Part shown: piece after piece, positions 7,849 to 16,889 of the stretch | Position numbering within the stretch: position 1 is the first letter of the stretch | How the letters are laid out: every line of letters starts with the position of its first letter | Assembly: GCA_038121105.1 (NCBI GenBank) | Contig: JAYONB010000010.1 | Location: forward strand, 62,001 to 126,000 | DNA length: 64,000 nt | Direction of reading: 5' to 3' | Source of the DNA: CALJDF01 sp038121105 | Lineage (GTDB): Bacteria; Pseudomonadota; Alphaproteobacteria; SHVP01 | The notes under the pieces: generated by a model | What the model saw: only the letters and a program-made list of their open reading frames with translations | What the model was told of the DNA's origin: nothing | The model's database searches: none | Made by a program: the position numbers and the translations under genes

Positions 7849-9522
7849 CTATTCCGATTTTTTGAGCTCGAACCAACGCAGTTGGTTGTCCGGATGGTAG
7901 GTGACTCCGGAAATCGTATCGCGCGTTGCGACGAACGACTTGTACTCGACAACAGGCGCCCAAGCGACGTCTGCCATCACCCTGTCTTGGGCTTCGGCAA
8001 GGGCTTTGTTGCGTTTGTCGTCGTCGGACTCGTTGAAGATGCGACCGTAGTAGATCCCGTCGAGATCTTCGCTCGAGTAGTTGATGATGTTGTTGATGCC
8101 GCCTTTGTCCGGAGAAACAAAGAACAACTGAACGGCATAACCCGCATCGACGCCGAAGGGTGTGATGCTGTCGATCAGGGTCATTTGCAGGTCCTTCTTG
8201 ACCAGCTGCCGATCGACGTATTGCGACTCCGGAATCGGGTTGAGCTGAATGTTGACGCCGACTTCACGCAACGCCGATCGAATGGCGGTGCCGATCGGTT
8301 GCAGCCACGAGTCCCGCTCTTGCGGATAGGTCAGCAGAAACGATTCTGCGGGAAAGGCATCGAGGCCTTTTCCGTCCGGGAATCCCGCTTCGCTAAGAAG
8401 CTGCCTTGCCTTGTCGAGATCGAACGAGAACTGGGTCTCGGTCTTCGAGAACCCGGGATAGGTGGTCGGGACGATGCTTTCCCAGCGTCTTGCCTCGCCG
8501 AAAAAAGCGTTCTCGATGACCCGGTCGTACGGGATCGCATGGGCGATGGCCTGCCGGAGTTTCGTGTTGTTCCACGGCTCCGCCTTGAAGTTCATCGCGA
8601 CGGCGATGTTCTTGTTGCCCCAGGCACCGACGACATTGACACCGCGGGCCAGTCGCAAGTTCTCGTACTCCTTGGGCGTCAAAAGTTCTGCGACGTCGGC
8701 CTGCCCGCTACGTACCACGATGGTGCGGGTCGAGCTTTGCGGCACCCGACGAAGGACGATGCGGTCGATGTCGGCTTTGCCGCGGTAATAGTCCGGGTTG
8801 GCGGTGGTGACGAACTCCTCGGACTTTTTCCAGGTATCAAGACAGTATGCGCCAAAGCCAGGAGCGTTCACTTCGTTGTTGTATTTGTGCGCCCATGGAT
8901 CGTCGGCGGTGGCGTTAGCCTCCATGATTTGCTTGTCGAGCATTTGGATGCCGAAAATTGTGAGGACCGGCAGCATGAGCTTGTTCGGCGCGCCCTGTTT
9001 GATCTGTACGGTGTAGTCGTCGATTTTTTTGACTTCTTCGCCGAGCTTTTTGGCAGCGTCGTCGCCGAACACCGCGGGCGTAAACCCGGCGATCGACGCG
9101 ACGTTTGAAAGAAACCAACTAATGGGCGCGCTCCCGCTCACGCTTTTTGCCCGTGTGAAGGTGTAAAGAACATCGTCGGCGTTGAACTCGGCGCCGTTAC
9201 ACCCCTTGACGCCGCGCCGCAGGTTGAACGTCCAGGTCAGCGTCGAGGCATCGAAAGACCACGACTCGGCGAGCCGGCCTTCGAAATCTTGGAAATCCAG
9301 GATGCGGACGCCTTCGTCGTTGGTGTGGCTGAACGGGTAATAGACCAGCGGCTCAAGCAAGTTCGCGAGCCCGGTCTGCGTGACCGGCGATGCCGCCGTC
9401 GGGCCGTCGTAGTCGAGCCCCGGCGGGACGTCACCCGTCAAGATGAGCGCTTCTTTCGCACTCGCGCCGAACGCGATCGAGGCGGACAGCGCAAGTCCGA
9501 GAATTGTGCCGATTGATTTCAT
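7849..9522 (-). CDS. ABC transporter substrate-binding protein, family 5 (peptide/nickel type)
   Basis: A 557-residue exported protein with a Sec signal peptide of about 21 residues (hydrophobic core GLALSASIAFG, then ASA and KEALIL). The fold is that of DppA/OppA-type binding proteins: LLEPLVYYPFS, LTWTFNLRRGVKGCNGAEF, ADDVLYTFTRAKS, and later the usual domain II segments. These lipoprotein-like or periplasmic proteins bind peptides, opines or other small solutes for an ABC importer. No permease or ATPase gene lies next to it, so it is an orphan that must use a transporter encoded elsewhere. ATG at 9522 is preceded by GGGAGGAAGAC. It lies downstream of gdhA, separated by that gene's terminator. 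Confidence 0.9.
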   Translation of the reverse strand: MKSIGTILGLALSASIAFGASAKEALILTGDVPPGLDYDGPTAASPVTQTGLANLLEPLVYYPFSHTNDEGVRILDFQDFEGRLAESWSFDASTLTWTFNLRRGVKGCNGAEFNADDVLYTFTRAKSVSGSAPISWFLSNVASIAGFTPAVFGDDAAKKLGEEVKKIDDYTVQIKQGAPNKLMLPVLTIFGIQMLDKQIMEANATADDPWAHKYNNEVNAPGFGAYCLDTWKKSEEFVTTANPDYYRGKADIDRIVLRRVPQSSTRTIVVRSGQADVAELLTPKEYENLRLARGVNVVGAWGNKNIAVAMNFKAEPWNNTKLRQAIAHAIPYDRVIENAFFGEARRWESIVPTTYPGFSKTETQFSFDLDKARQLLSEAGFPDGKGLDAFPAESFLLTYPQERDSWLQPIGTAIRSALREVGVNIQLNPIPESQYVDRQLVKKDLQMTLIDSITPFGVDAGYAVQLFFVSPDKGGINNIINYSSEDLDGIYYGRIFNESDDDKRNKALAEAQDRVMADVAWAPVVEYKSFVATRDTISGVTYHPDNQLRWFELKKSE

Positions 9523-9605
9523 GTCTTCCTCCCTGGCGGCCAAGACGGCCCCAAGGGCAAACTTTGGGTGCGGGGTGACCCCAGGGTCAAGAAAAGTCCG
9601 GACAA

Positions 9606-9640
9606 ACAAAAAAGGGCGCACCGCGGTACGCCCTTTTTCC
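9606..9640 (-). terminator. Terminator of gdhA
   Basis: AAAAAGGGCG at 9609-9618 and CGCCCTTTTT at 9629-9638 form a hairpin, with ACCG/CGGT extending the stem past one mismatch. Both flanks are A/T tracts, so it can act in both directions. It sits 20 bases after the gdhA stop and ahead of the solute-binding-protein leader. Confidence 0.8.
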
Positions 9641-9656
9641 GAGTAATTGGATACGC

Positions 9657-11015
9657 CTAGACGACGCCGTAGGCCAGCATGGCGTCGGCGACCTTGGTGA
9701 AGCCCGCAATATTGGCGCCTTTCACGTAGTCGATGTAGTTCGGGTCGTCGGTATCGCCGTACCGCACGCACTTTTCGTGGATGTTGTTCATGATCGAGCG
9801 TAGTTGCTTTTGCAGATCATCTGCTTCCCACGACAGGCGTTGCTGGTTCTGACTGATCTCCAACCCGGAAACCGCAACGCCGCCGGCGTTGGCAGCTTTG
9901 GACGGCCCGAACAGAACCTTGGCGGCGAGGAAGGCGTGAATGCCGTTTTGCTCGGTCGGCATGTTGGCGCCCTCCGACACCGCCTTGATGCCGTTCTTGA
10001 TCATCAGATTGGCTTCGTCGGTACTGATTTCGTTTTGCGTGGCGCACGGCAGGGCGAGATCGGCCTCGACGATCCAAGGACGTTGCCCGCCGTGGAAGCT
10101 CGCGTTCTTGAACTCCTTAACGTAGTCCTCGATGCGGCCGCGCCGGTGGGTCTTGTGTTCCTTGACCCAGTCGATCTTCTCTTGGGTCAGGCCGTCGGGG
10201 TCGTGTATGAAGCCGCCGGAATCGGAGAGCGTCAGCGGTATCCCGCCACGATGGAGGATTTTCTCCGCAGCGTGGGTCGCCACGTTACCGGACCCCGAAA
10301 TGATTGCGGTTTTGCCTTCGATCGCCGAGCCCGCTTTTTTCAGCATGTCTTCGAGGAAATACACCGTGCCGTAGCCGGTCGCCTCGGTGCGCACCAAGCT
10401 CCCGCCGTATTCGAGTCCCTTGCCGGTCAACACGCCGGTGTATTGGTTGGTGATGCGTTTGTACTGGCCGAACATGAACCCGATTTCACGCGCGCCCACG
10501 CCGATGTCTCCGGCCGGCACGTCGACATCTGCGCCGACATGACGAAACAGCTCGGTCATGAAGGATTGGCAAAACCGCATGATCTCGGATTCGGATTTGC
10601 CTTTGGGGTTGAAGTCGGATCCGCCTTTACCGCCGCCCATCGGCAACCCGGTCAGGCTGTTCTTGAACGTTTGCTCGAACGCGAGGAATTTCAGGATGCT
10701 TTGGTTGACGCTGGGATGAAACCGAAGCCCACCCTTATAAGGGCCGATCGCATTGTTGTTCTGCACGCGGTAACCGCGCTGCACGCGGATGTTGCCGCTG
10801 TCGTCTTCCCAGCAGACGCGAAAGCTGACAACGCGATCCGGTTCGGCAATGCGCCGCAGGATCTGTTTCTCGTGATAGATCTCTTTGTCTTTGATGTAGT
10901 CGAAGACATATTGCGCGACCTCGTAAACGGCCTGGTGAAACTCGGTTTCCCCGGGGTTGCGCTTTTTCACCCCTTCCATGAATTGTTCGAGATTGACGTG
11001 GTCCGATACGGCCAT
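9657..11015 (-). CDS. gdhA: NADP-specific glutamate dehydrogenase
   Basis: A 452-residue protein of full family length that reversibly converts 2-oxoglutarate and ammonium to glutamate in the cytosol. Seen in the sequence: NAIGPYKGGLRFHPSV (88-103), GLPMGGGKGGSDF (123-135) with the catalytic Lys130, the PAGDIGVGAREIGFM stretch, and the nucleotide-binding turn SGSGNVATHAAEK. The overall sequence is that of the hexameric short-chain type I enzyme, usually NADPH-dependent and assimilatory. The ATG is preceded by GGAGAGGGAG. It has its own terminator, so it is probably monocistronic or the last gene after purH, which lies 100 bp upstream on the same strand. Confidence 0.95.
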   Translation of the reverse strand: MAVSDHVNLEQFMEGVKKRNPGETEFHQAVYEVAQYVFDYIKDKEIYHEKQILRRIAEPDRVVSFRVCWEDDSGNIRVQRGYRVQNNNAIGPYKGGLRFHPSVNQSILKFLAFEQTFKNSLTGLPMGGGKGGSDFNPKGKSESEIMRFCQSFMTELFRHVGADVDVPAGDIGVGAREIGFMFGQYKRITNQYTGVLTGKGLEYGGSLVRTEATGYGTVYFLEDMLKKAGSAIEGKTAIISGSGNVATHAAEKILHRGGIPLTLSDSGGFIHDPDGLTQEKIDWVKEHKTHRRGRIEDYVKEFKNASFHGGQRPWIVEADLALPCATQNEISTDEANLMIKNGIKAVSEGANMPTEQNGIHAFLAAKVLFGPSKAANAGGVAVSGLEISQNQQRLSWEADDLQKQLRSIMNNIHEKCVRYGDTDDPNYIDYVKGANIAGFTKVADAMLAYGVV

Positions 11016-11114
11016 CTAGGTGCTCCCTCTCCAAATTTTCTTTGCAGCCTCAGCCAGGCTGCCAATCCGGCAATGATACAGATGCGGCCCGATAGGTCTT
11101 TAGGAATCTGGCAA

Positions 11115-12707
11115 TTAGTGCCGGAAATGCCGCATCCCGGTCATCACCATGGCCAATCCGGCCTCGTCGGCGGCAGCAATGACCTCGTCGTCGCGCATGG
11201 ATCCGCCTGGCTGAATCACGGCGGTCACCCCGGCTTCGGCAGCCGTCAACAGGCCGTCGGCAAAGGGAAAGAAGGCGTCCGATGCGACGACAGACCCTTT
11301 TGCCAGGGGCTCGTCCATGCCTGCCGCCTCGGCGGCGTCGGCCGATTTTCGTGCCGCGATTCGCGCCGAATCGACGCGGCTCATTTGCCCCGCGCCGATG
11401 CCGACAGTGGCGCCGTCGCGGGCGTAGATAATTGCGTTCGATTTGACGTGTTTGGCGACCGCAAATGCGAACAACAGATCGGCCAGTTCGCTTTCGGTCG
11501 GTTGGCGTTTGGTAACGACCTTGAGATCGCTCGCGGTCACGACGCCGGAGTCGCGGTCTTGCAGTAGATAACCGCCGGCAACCGTGCGAATCGTCATGCC
11601 CGCCATGGTGGGGTCGGGGAGGCCGTCCGTGAGCAATAGCCGCAAGTTCTTTTTCTTGGCGAAGATCGCCTTGGCGTCGTCGTCGGCGCCGGGGGCAATG
11701 ACAACCTCGGTAAAGACTTCGGTGATGCGTTTGGCCAATGCTCCGTCGATCGCGCCGCCAAGCGCGACAATGCCGCCGAAGGCGCTGACCGGATCGCACC
11801 GCAACGCTTTTTCGTAGGCATCAATAAGATCGTTGCCGATCGCGGCGCCACAGGGATTGGCGTGTTTGATGATCGCCACCGCCGGGCGAGCGCCGGCCTC
11901 GCTCAGTTCGGCGACCAATTCGACCGCCGCATCGGTGTCGTTGATGTTGTTGTAGCTCAACTCCTTGCCCTGCACTTGTTGCGCGGTGGCGACGCCAGGG
12001 CGGTTGGAGCCGTCTGTATAGAACGCTGCGGTCTGATGTGGGTTTTCGCCATAACGCAGAACCTGTCGTCGCTGCGCGGCGGCGATCAGGCGCGGGGGGA
12101 ATGGTTCGTCGCGCTGTCCGGAGAACCAGGTCGCAATCGCCGCGTCGTAACTGGCGGTACGCGCAAAGGCCTTGGCGGCGAGGGCCTGTCGGGTATCGGC
12201 CGTCACGCTGTTGTCGTTTGCGCGCATCTCCTCGGTGACGGTGCCGTAGTCGGTCGGATCGGTGAGGACCGTCACGAAAGCATGGTTCTTGGCGGCCGAC
12301 CGGATCATCGACGGCCCCCCGATATCGATGTTCTCAATCGTCGTCGCGAAGTCCGCGCCTGCGGCGACGGTTTCCTCAAACGGATAGAGATTGATCGCGA
12401 CAAGATCTATCGGCGTGATGTCGTGGTCGGTCATCGCCTTCTTGTGGGCCGCATCGTCGCGGATCGCCAAAAGGCCGCCATGCACCTTAGGGTGCAGCGT
12501 CTTGACCCGGCCGTCCATAATCTCCGGAAACCCGGTGTGGTTCGAAACTTCGGTCACGGCGATGCCGGCATCGGCAATCGCTTTGGCCGACCCACCGGTC
12601 GACAGGATTTCGACGCCTTGGTCGGCAAGGAACTTGGCGAAGTCGACCAATCCGGTTTTGTCTGAAACCGATAGCAAAGCGCGTTTGATGGGTTGCGGCG
12701 TACTCAT
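11115..12707 (-). CDS. purH: Bifunctional AICAR formyltransferase/IMP cyclohydrolase
   Basis: A 530-residue protein catalysing the last two steps of purine synthesis, AICAR to FAICAR (10-formyl-THF dependent) and FAICAR to IMP. The N-terminal MGS-fold cyclohydrolase domain (about 1-150) has RALLSVSDKTGLVDFAK and HPKVHGGLLA. The C-terminal formyltransferase domain contains IIKHANPCGAAIG with the catalytic Lys-His pair. It ends normally in ITGMRHFRH-like sequence. In many alphaproteobacteria purH follows a heparinase-II/III-like gene and rpe/rsmB; here those genes lie 21 kb away, with the glycan island between them. The CapD-like gene ends 29 bp upstream on the same strand. Confidence 0.96.
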   Translation of the reverse strand: MSTPQPIKRALLSVSDKTGLVDFAKFLADQGVEILSTGGSAKAIADAGIAVTEVSNHTGFPEIMDGRVKTLHPKVHGGLLAIRDDAAHKKAMTDHDITPIDLVAINLYPFEETVAAGADFATTIENIDIGGPSMIRSAAKNHAFVTVLTDPTDYGTVTEEMRANDNSVTADTRQALAAKAFARTASYDAAIATWFSGQRDEPFPPRLIAAAQRRQVLRYGENPHQTAAFYTDGSNRPGVATAQQVQGKELSYNNINDTDAAVELVAELSEAGARPAVAIIKHANPCGAAIGNDLIDAYEKALRCDPVSAFGGIVALGGAIDGALAKRITEVFTEVVIAPGADDDAKAIFAKKKNLRLLLTDGLPDPTMAGMTIRTVAGGYLLQDRDSGVVTASDLKVVTKRQPTESELADLLFAFAVAKHVKSNAIIYARDGATVGIGAGQMSRVDSARIAARKSADAAEAAGMDEPLAKGSVVASDAFFPFADGLLTAAEAGVTAVIQPGGSMRDDEVIAAADEAGLAMVMTGMRHFRH

Positions 12708-12735
12708 GCGGGTCGAATCTCCATTCAGTCGTTTC

Positions 12736-14655
12736 TTATTGGGCGACGGCGGGTCGGTCGATGGCGTGGTGGCTAAACTCGGGCACGATCTGCCCGATCA
12801 GGCCGATCACAGCGCCCAGGTCCTCGCGTCGCGCGGCGTCGCGCAGCGCGTCGAATTCGCGGTCAAGGTCGGCGAGCGCCAGGGTGCGCGGCGCGGCGCG
12901 CAGAATGCCTTCCTGGGCGGTCGGCGTCAGTCCTTCAGCTTGGTGCGACAGTTCTTCGTGCAGTTTTTCGCCGGGGCGCAAACCTGTAAACCGGATCTCG
13001 ATGTCCTTGTCGGGCTGAAGGCCGACGAGTCGGATCATTTGGCGCGCCAAGTCTTCGATCCTCACAGGCTCTCCCATGTCCAACACGAACACCGTGCCGG
13101 GCACGTGGTCGCCGGCGTCCATCGCAGAGGCCTGAAGGACGAGCTCGACCGCTTCCCGCGTGGTCATGAAGAACCGCGTCGTGTCGCGGTCGGTCACGGT
13201 CACCGGGCCACCGGCTGCGATTTGCTTTTGAAACAAGGGGACCACCGATCCGGTCGACCCCAAGACATTACCGAACCGCACGGCAACGATGCGCGTGTTG
13301 CCGGCCTCTTCCTCGTGCCCTAAGGCTTGGCAGTACATTTCGGCGAGCCGCTTACTAACGCCCATTACGCTTGTCGGGTTCACCGCTTTGTCAGTGGAAA
13401 TCAGCACCATGGTTTTGACGTCGTGGCGGCGGCAAGCGCGCGCGATATTGCGCGATCCGATCACGTTGGTCAGCACGGCCTCATGTGGATTCTGTTCGGA
13501 CAGCGGGACGTGCTTGAACGCCGCAGCGTGAAAAACAAGGTCTGGCGTCTCTTCTTTGAAGACGTGTGTTACACGATCCTCGTTGCGGATATCGGCAAGA
13601 ATGGCACGCCGGCTTACTTCGGGGAGGGTCGTGGCGAGTTCGAGGTCGATCTGGTACAGCGCATGCTCGCCGTTATCCAACAACGTGATGTGGCTGGGCC
13701 CTAAGCGTGCGATTTGGCGTACGAGCTCGCTGCCGATCGTGCCGCCGGCGCCGGTTACCATGACGCGTCGTCCTTTGACCAGGCGCTGCATCGCGTCCCG
13801 ATCGAGCACCTTCTGCGGCCGACCCAGAAGGTCTTCCATGGCGAGGGGGCGGACCGCGACATCGCCGGCGTCACCACGAAAATCGGTCAAACGGGGAAGG
13901 CGGGCCATGCTCATGCCGAGTTCGTCGGCGCGGGAGAGGAGACGCAACAGTCCGTCACCGGTGATTCTTTCCGTCGCGAGCAGCACCCTCTGTGGGCGCC
14001 GTCCCTTGCGATCGAGGCGGGCGACGACGTCGGGCAGATTGTCGACACTGTCGATGACCCGAATACCGCGAATGTCGCGCCCGATTCGGCTCGGCTTGTC
14101 GTCGACAATGCCCACCACACGATAGGGTGCCCCCGGCCGAGCCATTTCGCGGATGAAGACCTCGGCGCTGCCGCCGGCACCGACCAACAACACCGGAATG
14201 CGATCGTCGTGGATTCGTTCAAACACCGCGCGCAGATTGCCGTCCTTGATCAGACGGTAGGCCAGTCGTGGCAGGCTGAGCTGCAGCGCGAGAAGTGGCC
14301 AGACCAGGATCAACGCGGTACGCGGAAAGTTCTCCAGCCTAGTGACCAGGAACAGCGCCGGCAGAAAAATCAGAATGCTTAGCGTAACGCCTTTGGCGAT
14401 GGTCACCAGATCGGTGAACGAGGCGTAATGCCAAATCCCTCGGTACAGCCCGGCGCGCCAGAATACGATCGCGCACACCACGACGAAGGTCAGGGTGTTC
14501 GGCCAGTCGAAAAAGAACGCTTGATCGTTGCCCAACGTCTGGTGCCGGATCCACACCGCAAGCTCGAAGGCAATCGTCGCTTGAATGAGGTCGTGGAGCG
14601 CAACGACGCTGACGCGCGACAGGCTAAGAAAGGGACGAGGATTGCTGGCGGTCAT
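12736..14655 (-). CDS. Membrane UDP-GlcNAc 4,6-dehydratase, FlaA1/WbpM/CapD type
   Basis: A 639-residue protein with about four N-terminal membrane helices (roughly 20-130), a CoA-binding-like middle domain (PVLLVGAGGSAEVF), and a C-terminal SDR domain beginning RVMVTGAGGTIGSELV. The active-site segment is TDKAVNPTSVMGVSKR: Met replaces the usual Tyr of the YxxxK pair, as in WbpM and PglF, which make UDP-4-keto-6-deoxy sugars (the precursors of QuiNAc, FucNAc and bacillosamine). The ATG at 14655 lies four bases after the stop of the phosphoglycosyltransferase gene. It is the last glycan gene before purH. A FucNAc/QuiNAc-type first sugar is possible but not proven. Confidence 0.9.
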   Translation of the reverse strand: MTASNPRPFLSLSRVSVVALHDLIQATIAFELAVWIRHQTLGNDQAFFFDWPNTLTFVVVCAIVFWRAGLYRGIWHYASFTDLVTIAKGVTLSILIFLPALFLVTRLENFPRTALILVWPLLALQLSLPRLAYRLIKDGNLRAVFERIHDDRIPVLLVGAGGSAEVFIREMARPGAPYRVVGIVDDKPSRIGRDIRGIRVIDSVDNLPDVVARLDRKGRRPQRVLLATERITGDGLLRLLSRADELGMSMARLPRLTDFRGDAGDVAVRPLAMEDLLGRPQKVLDRDAMQRLVKGRRVMVTGAGGTIGSELVRQIARLGPSHITLLDNGEHALYQIDLELATTLPEVSRRAILADIRNEDRVTHVFKEETPDLVFHAAAFKHVPLSEQNPHEAVLTNVIGSRNIARACRRHDVKTMVLISTDKAVNPTSVMGVSKRLAEMYCQALGHEEEAGNTRIVAVRFGNVLGSTGSVVPLFQKQIAAGGPVTVTDRDTTRFFMTTREAVELVLQASAMDAGDHVPGTVFVLDMGEPVRIEDLARQMIRLVGLQPDKDIEIRFTGLRPGEKLHEELSHQAEGLTPTAQEGILRAAPRTLALADLDREFDALRDAARREDLGAVIGLIGQIVPEFSHHAIDRPAVAQ

Positions 14656-14659
14656 GCGG

Positions 14660-15709
14660 TCATGCGGTTGGTGCGGGGTCGCGGGCAAAGTACCACAGCA
14701 CACCGCCCGTCAGTACCACACCGATCAAAAGCCAAAGGGCTTGTCGCTCGGGTTGTATCGCGCTGACATAGGCAAGCGCCACGAGCGAGATATTGAGCGC
14801 CAAAATGATCTGCACCACTCGCGTGTGGGATCCGAATCGCCGTGCTGCCCTTTGATAGTAATGGCCCCGATGTGCTTTCAGCAGGTGCTCGCCGCGTCGG
14901 ACGCGGCGCATCAGGGTTAGCGTGGCGTCCATCAGATAGTAGAGTGGCAGCAGCAGCGCGGCGGCCCACAATCCCGACCCGGCAAGCTCCAACAACATCC
15001 AGCCGAACAGGAAGCCCAAGGGGACAGCGCCGACGTCTCCGAGAAAGATTCGCGCCGGATGCCAATTCCATCGCAGGAACCCGAGAAGAGCCGCTGCGAG
15101 CACGATCGCAAAAAGCGCGAGATTGGATTGAACGTCGATCCCGATCGCGAGGCCTAGGGCCGCGGCGAGGGGGGCGAGAAGGGCAACGCCAACCCCGATG
15201 CTGCTGCCTTCGATGCTGGTGATGCCATCGATGCCGTCCATGAAGTTGGTCAGGTTGATCAGCCACAACCACAGCCATGCGGTGATCGCGATGTCGAGCC
15301 CGTAGGGCAGCACCGTCTGAAAGATCCGGCCATGCGCCGACAACGTGGCGATACCGATCAAGACCACGATGGCCTGGACAACAAGCCGCAAAACAGGGGA
15401 CAGCGGTTGGCGATCGTCCCGCCAAGACATGACGGCCAAGACGACCGCGAGACCGACCAACAAGGGGAGCGGGAAAGTGAAGTGTCCGCCGTCTTGCGTG
15501 GCGCCGAGGGCCCAGATCAGCAACCATTCCACGGCGATCACTGCCATCACCACGATCCCGCCGCCCACCGGGGTCGGCACGGCGTGGCTAGAGCGTTCGT
15601 TGGGATGATCGAGGATCGCGCGGGCTTGCAAGCTACGTTGCAGCAGCTGGGTGCCTAGGAAAGACGCGGCGAAGGCGGTTGCCGCGATGACGATCATGGT
15701 GACGACCAT
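14660..15709 (-). CDS. WecA/MraY-family undecaprenyl-phosphate glycosylphosphotransferase (WbpL-like)
   Basis: A 349-residue polytopic membrane protein with about ten helices. It has the family motifs LINLTNFMDGIDGI (the Asp-rich Mg and nucleotide site) and ARIFLGDVGAVPLGF, plus the HRGHYYQRA loop near residue 290. Such enzymes transfer a HexNAc-1-phosphate from a UDP-sugar to undecaprenyl phosphate and so start O-antigen or capsule units. Sequence style and size are closest to WbpL. It sits between a GT4 and the FlaA1/CapD-type dehydratase in one minus-strand operon, so the dehydratase may supply its sugar. Confidence 0.92.
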   Translation of the reverse strand: MVVTMIVIAATAFAASFLGTQLLQRSLQARAILDHPNERSSHAVPTPVGGGIVVMAVIAVEWLLIWALGATQDGGHFTFPLPLLVGLAVVLAVMSWRDDRQPLSPVLRLVVQAIVVLIGIATLSAHGRIFQTVLPYGLDIAITAWLWLWLINLTNFMDGIDGITSIEGSSIGVGVALLAPLAAALGLAIGIDVQSNLALFAIVLAAALLGFLRWNWHPARIFLGDVGAVPLGFLFGWMLLELAGSGLWAAALLLPLYYLMDATLTLMRRVRRGEHLLKAHRGHYYQRAARRFGSHTRVVQIILALNISLVALAYVSAIQPERQALWLLIGVVLTGGVLWYFARDPAPTA

Positions 15710-15725
15710 GGCCGCTTATATCAGA

Positions 15726-16889
15726 TCAGAAACGGCTTGCCCGCGCGTCCTTGGTCGTCGCGAACGACGACGGCGAAACACGCCGATAAGCATCAAGCGA
15801 TTGGTCGACGAAAAGCTCCACCGAAAACTCGGTTTCTGCGCGGGCACGGCCTTCGTCCGCAAGACGGTGGCGCAGTGCCGGGTCCTCGATCAAGCGCTGG
15901 ACGGCGGCAGCGGTGGCCGTTTCGTCGCGTGCCGGCACGAGAAGGCCGTTCTCTTCGTGGCGCACGATCTCGCGGCAGCCCGGCACATCGGTCGTCACGA
16001 TCGCCCTTCCGATCGCCGCGGCCTCGATCAAGACCCGCGGCAAACCTTCGCGGTATGACGGCATGCACACAATATTGGCCTGGGCCAACGCGGCGGGCAT
16101 GTCGTTGGCGAAGCCTTGCCAGGTAAGGATGCCTTCGCGCTCCCAGGCGCGGATGCCGGCATCGCCGACGTCGGTCGGGTTATCCGGGTCCGTGCGTCCG
16201 ACAAGAAGGAACGTGGCGCGGTCGTGCAGTCGACGCGCCGCAGCTACGAATTCGTGCACACCCTTGTCCCCAAGAATGCGCGCCGGGAACACCACCACCG
16301 GTTTGCCGCGGGGTTCCGGACGGCGTGCGAACCGCGTCATGTCGACGCCGCAACCGCGAATCATGACCGTGATCGCGGGGTCGACCAACCGATTGTCGCG
16401 AAAGAGCTGAAGGTCGTCCGGATTTTGAAAGATCGCGACAGCGTTTCGATGGCTCAGAGCAAACCGGTAGAGCCGCTTGACGAACGCGCGTTGGAGCCGC
16501 GCGGCAAGACCGTCGATCAAAAACAGGTACCCCAAACCGGTAATGGCGTGAACCACGGCCGGGACGCGGCGAAGGCGCGCCACGAGGCCCGCGTATAGCA
16601 CGGGCTTCATCGTAACCGCATGCAGCACGTCTGGTCTTACTGATCCGATGATCCGCCACAGTCTAAGTATTAGGGCGAGTTCGCCGCCGACGTGTCGCGC
16701 CCCGCGCTTCAGCGGGATGTCGTGATGCTGTAGGCCTTTTTGGCGCATCAAGGCGACGGGCCCATCGTCATGGGGCACTGCGACGTGCACCTCAAAGCCC
16801 GCGTCACGGGCCGCAAGGGCCACCGGCAAGCGGTGCGTAATAAAGAATGGTGCATCGTTCAGCACCATGAGGAGACGCGGTTTGGTCAT
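15726..16889 (-). CDS. Glycosyltransferase family 4
   Basis: A 387-residue GT-B glycosyltransferase. The N-terminal domain starts KPRLLMVLNDAPFFITHRLP; the C-terminal domain has PVVVFPARILGDKGVHEFV, FLLVGRTDPDNP and the EX7E-type donor site in PSYREGLPRVLIEAAAIGRA. It resembles the family of cytoplasmic GTs that add the second sugar to a WbpL product. The ATG at 16889 overlaps the TGA of the upstream asparagine synthase (ATGA); a 109-codon upstream extension inside that gene is an out-of-frame shadow and was rejected. Confidence 0.92.
   Translation of the reverse strand: MTKPRLLMVLNDAPFFITHRLPVALAARDAGFEVHVAVPHDDGPVALMRQKGLQHHDIPLKRGARHVGGELALILRLWRIIGSVRPDVLHAVTMKPVLYAGLVARLRRVPAVVHAITGLGYLFLIDGLAARLQRAFVKRLYRFALSHRNAVAIFQNPDDLQLFRDNRLVDPAITVMIRGCGVDMTRFARRPEPRGKPVVVFPARILGDKGVHEFVAAARRLHDRATFLLVGRTDPDNPTDVGDAGIRAWEREGILTWQGFANDMPAALAQANIVCMPSYREGLPRVLIEAAAIGRAIVTTDVPGCREIVRHEENGLLVPARDETATAAAVQRLIEDPALRHRLADEGRARAETEFSVELFVDQSLDAYRRVSPSSFATTKDARASRF

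Noticed and set aside
7882..9108. Plus-strand open frame of 408 codons
   Set aside because: Antisense to the solute-binding protein, with no recognisable domain and no ribosome site.
9572..9582. GGGGTGACCCC palindrome upstream of the solute-binding protein
   Set aside because: Arms are only five bases of G/C-rich sequence, easily a chance event; no second copy was noticed in a promoter.
9804..11567. Plus-strand open frame of 587 codons across gdhA and the end of purH
   Set aside because: It is antisense to two well-recognised genes and its translation has no family-like segments; long antisense frames are expected in GC-rich coding DNA.
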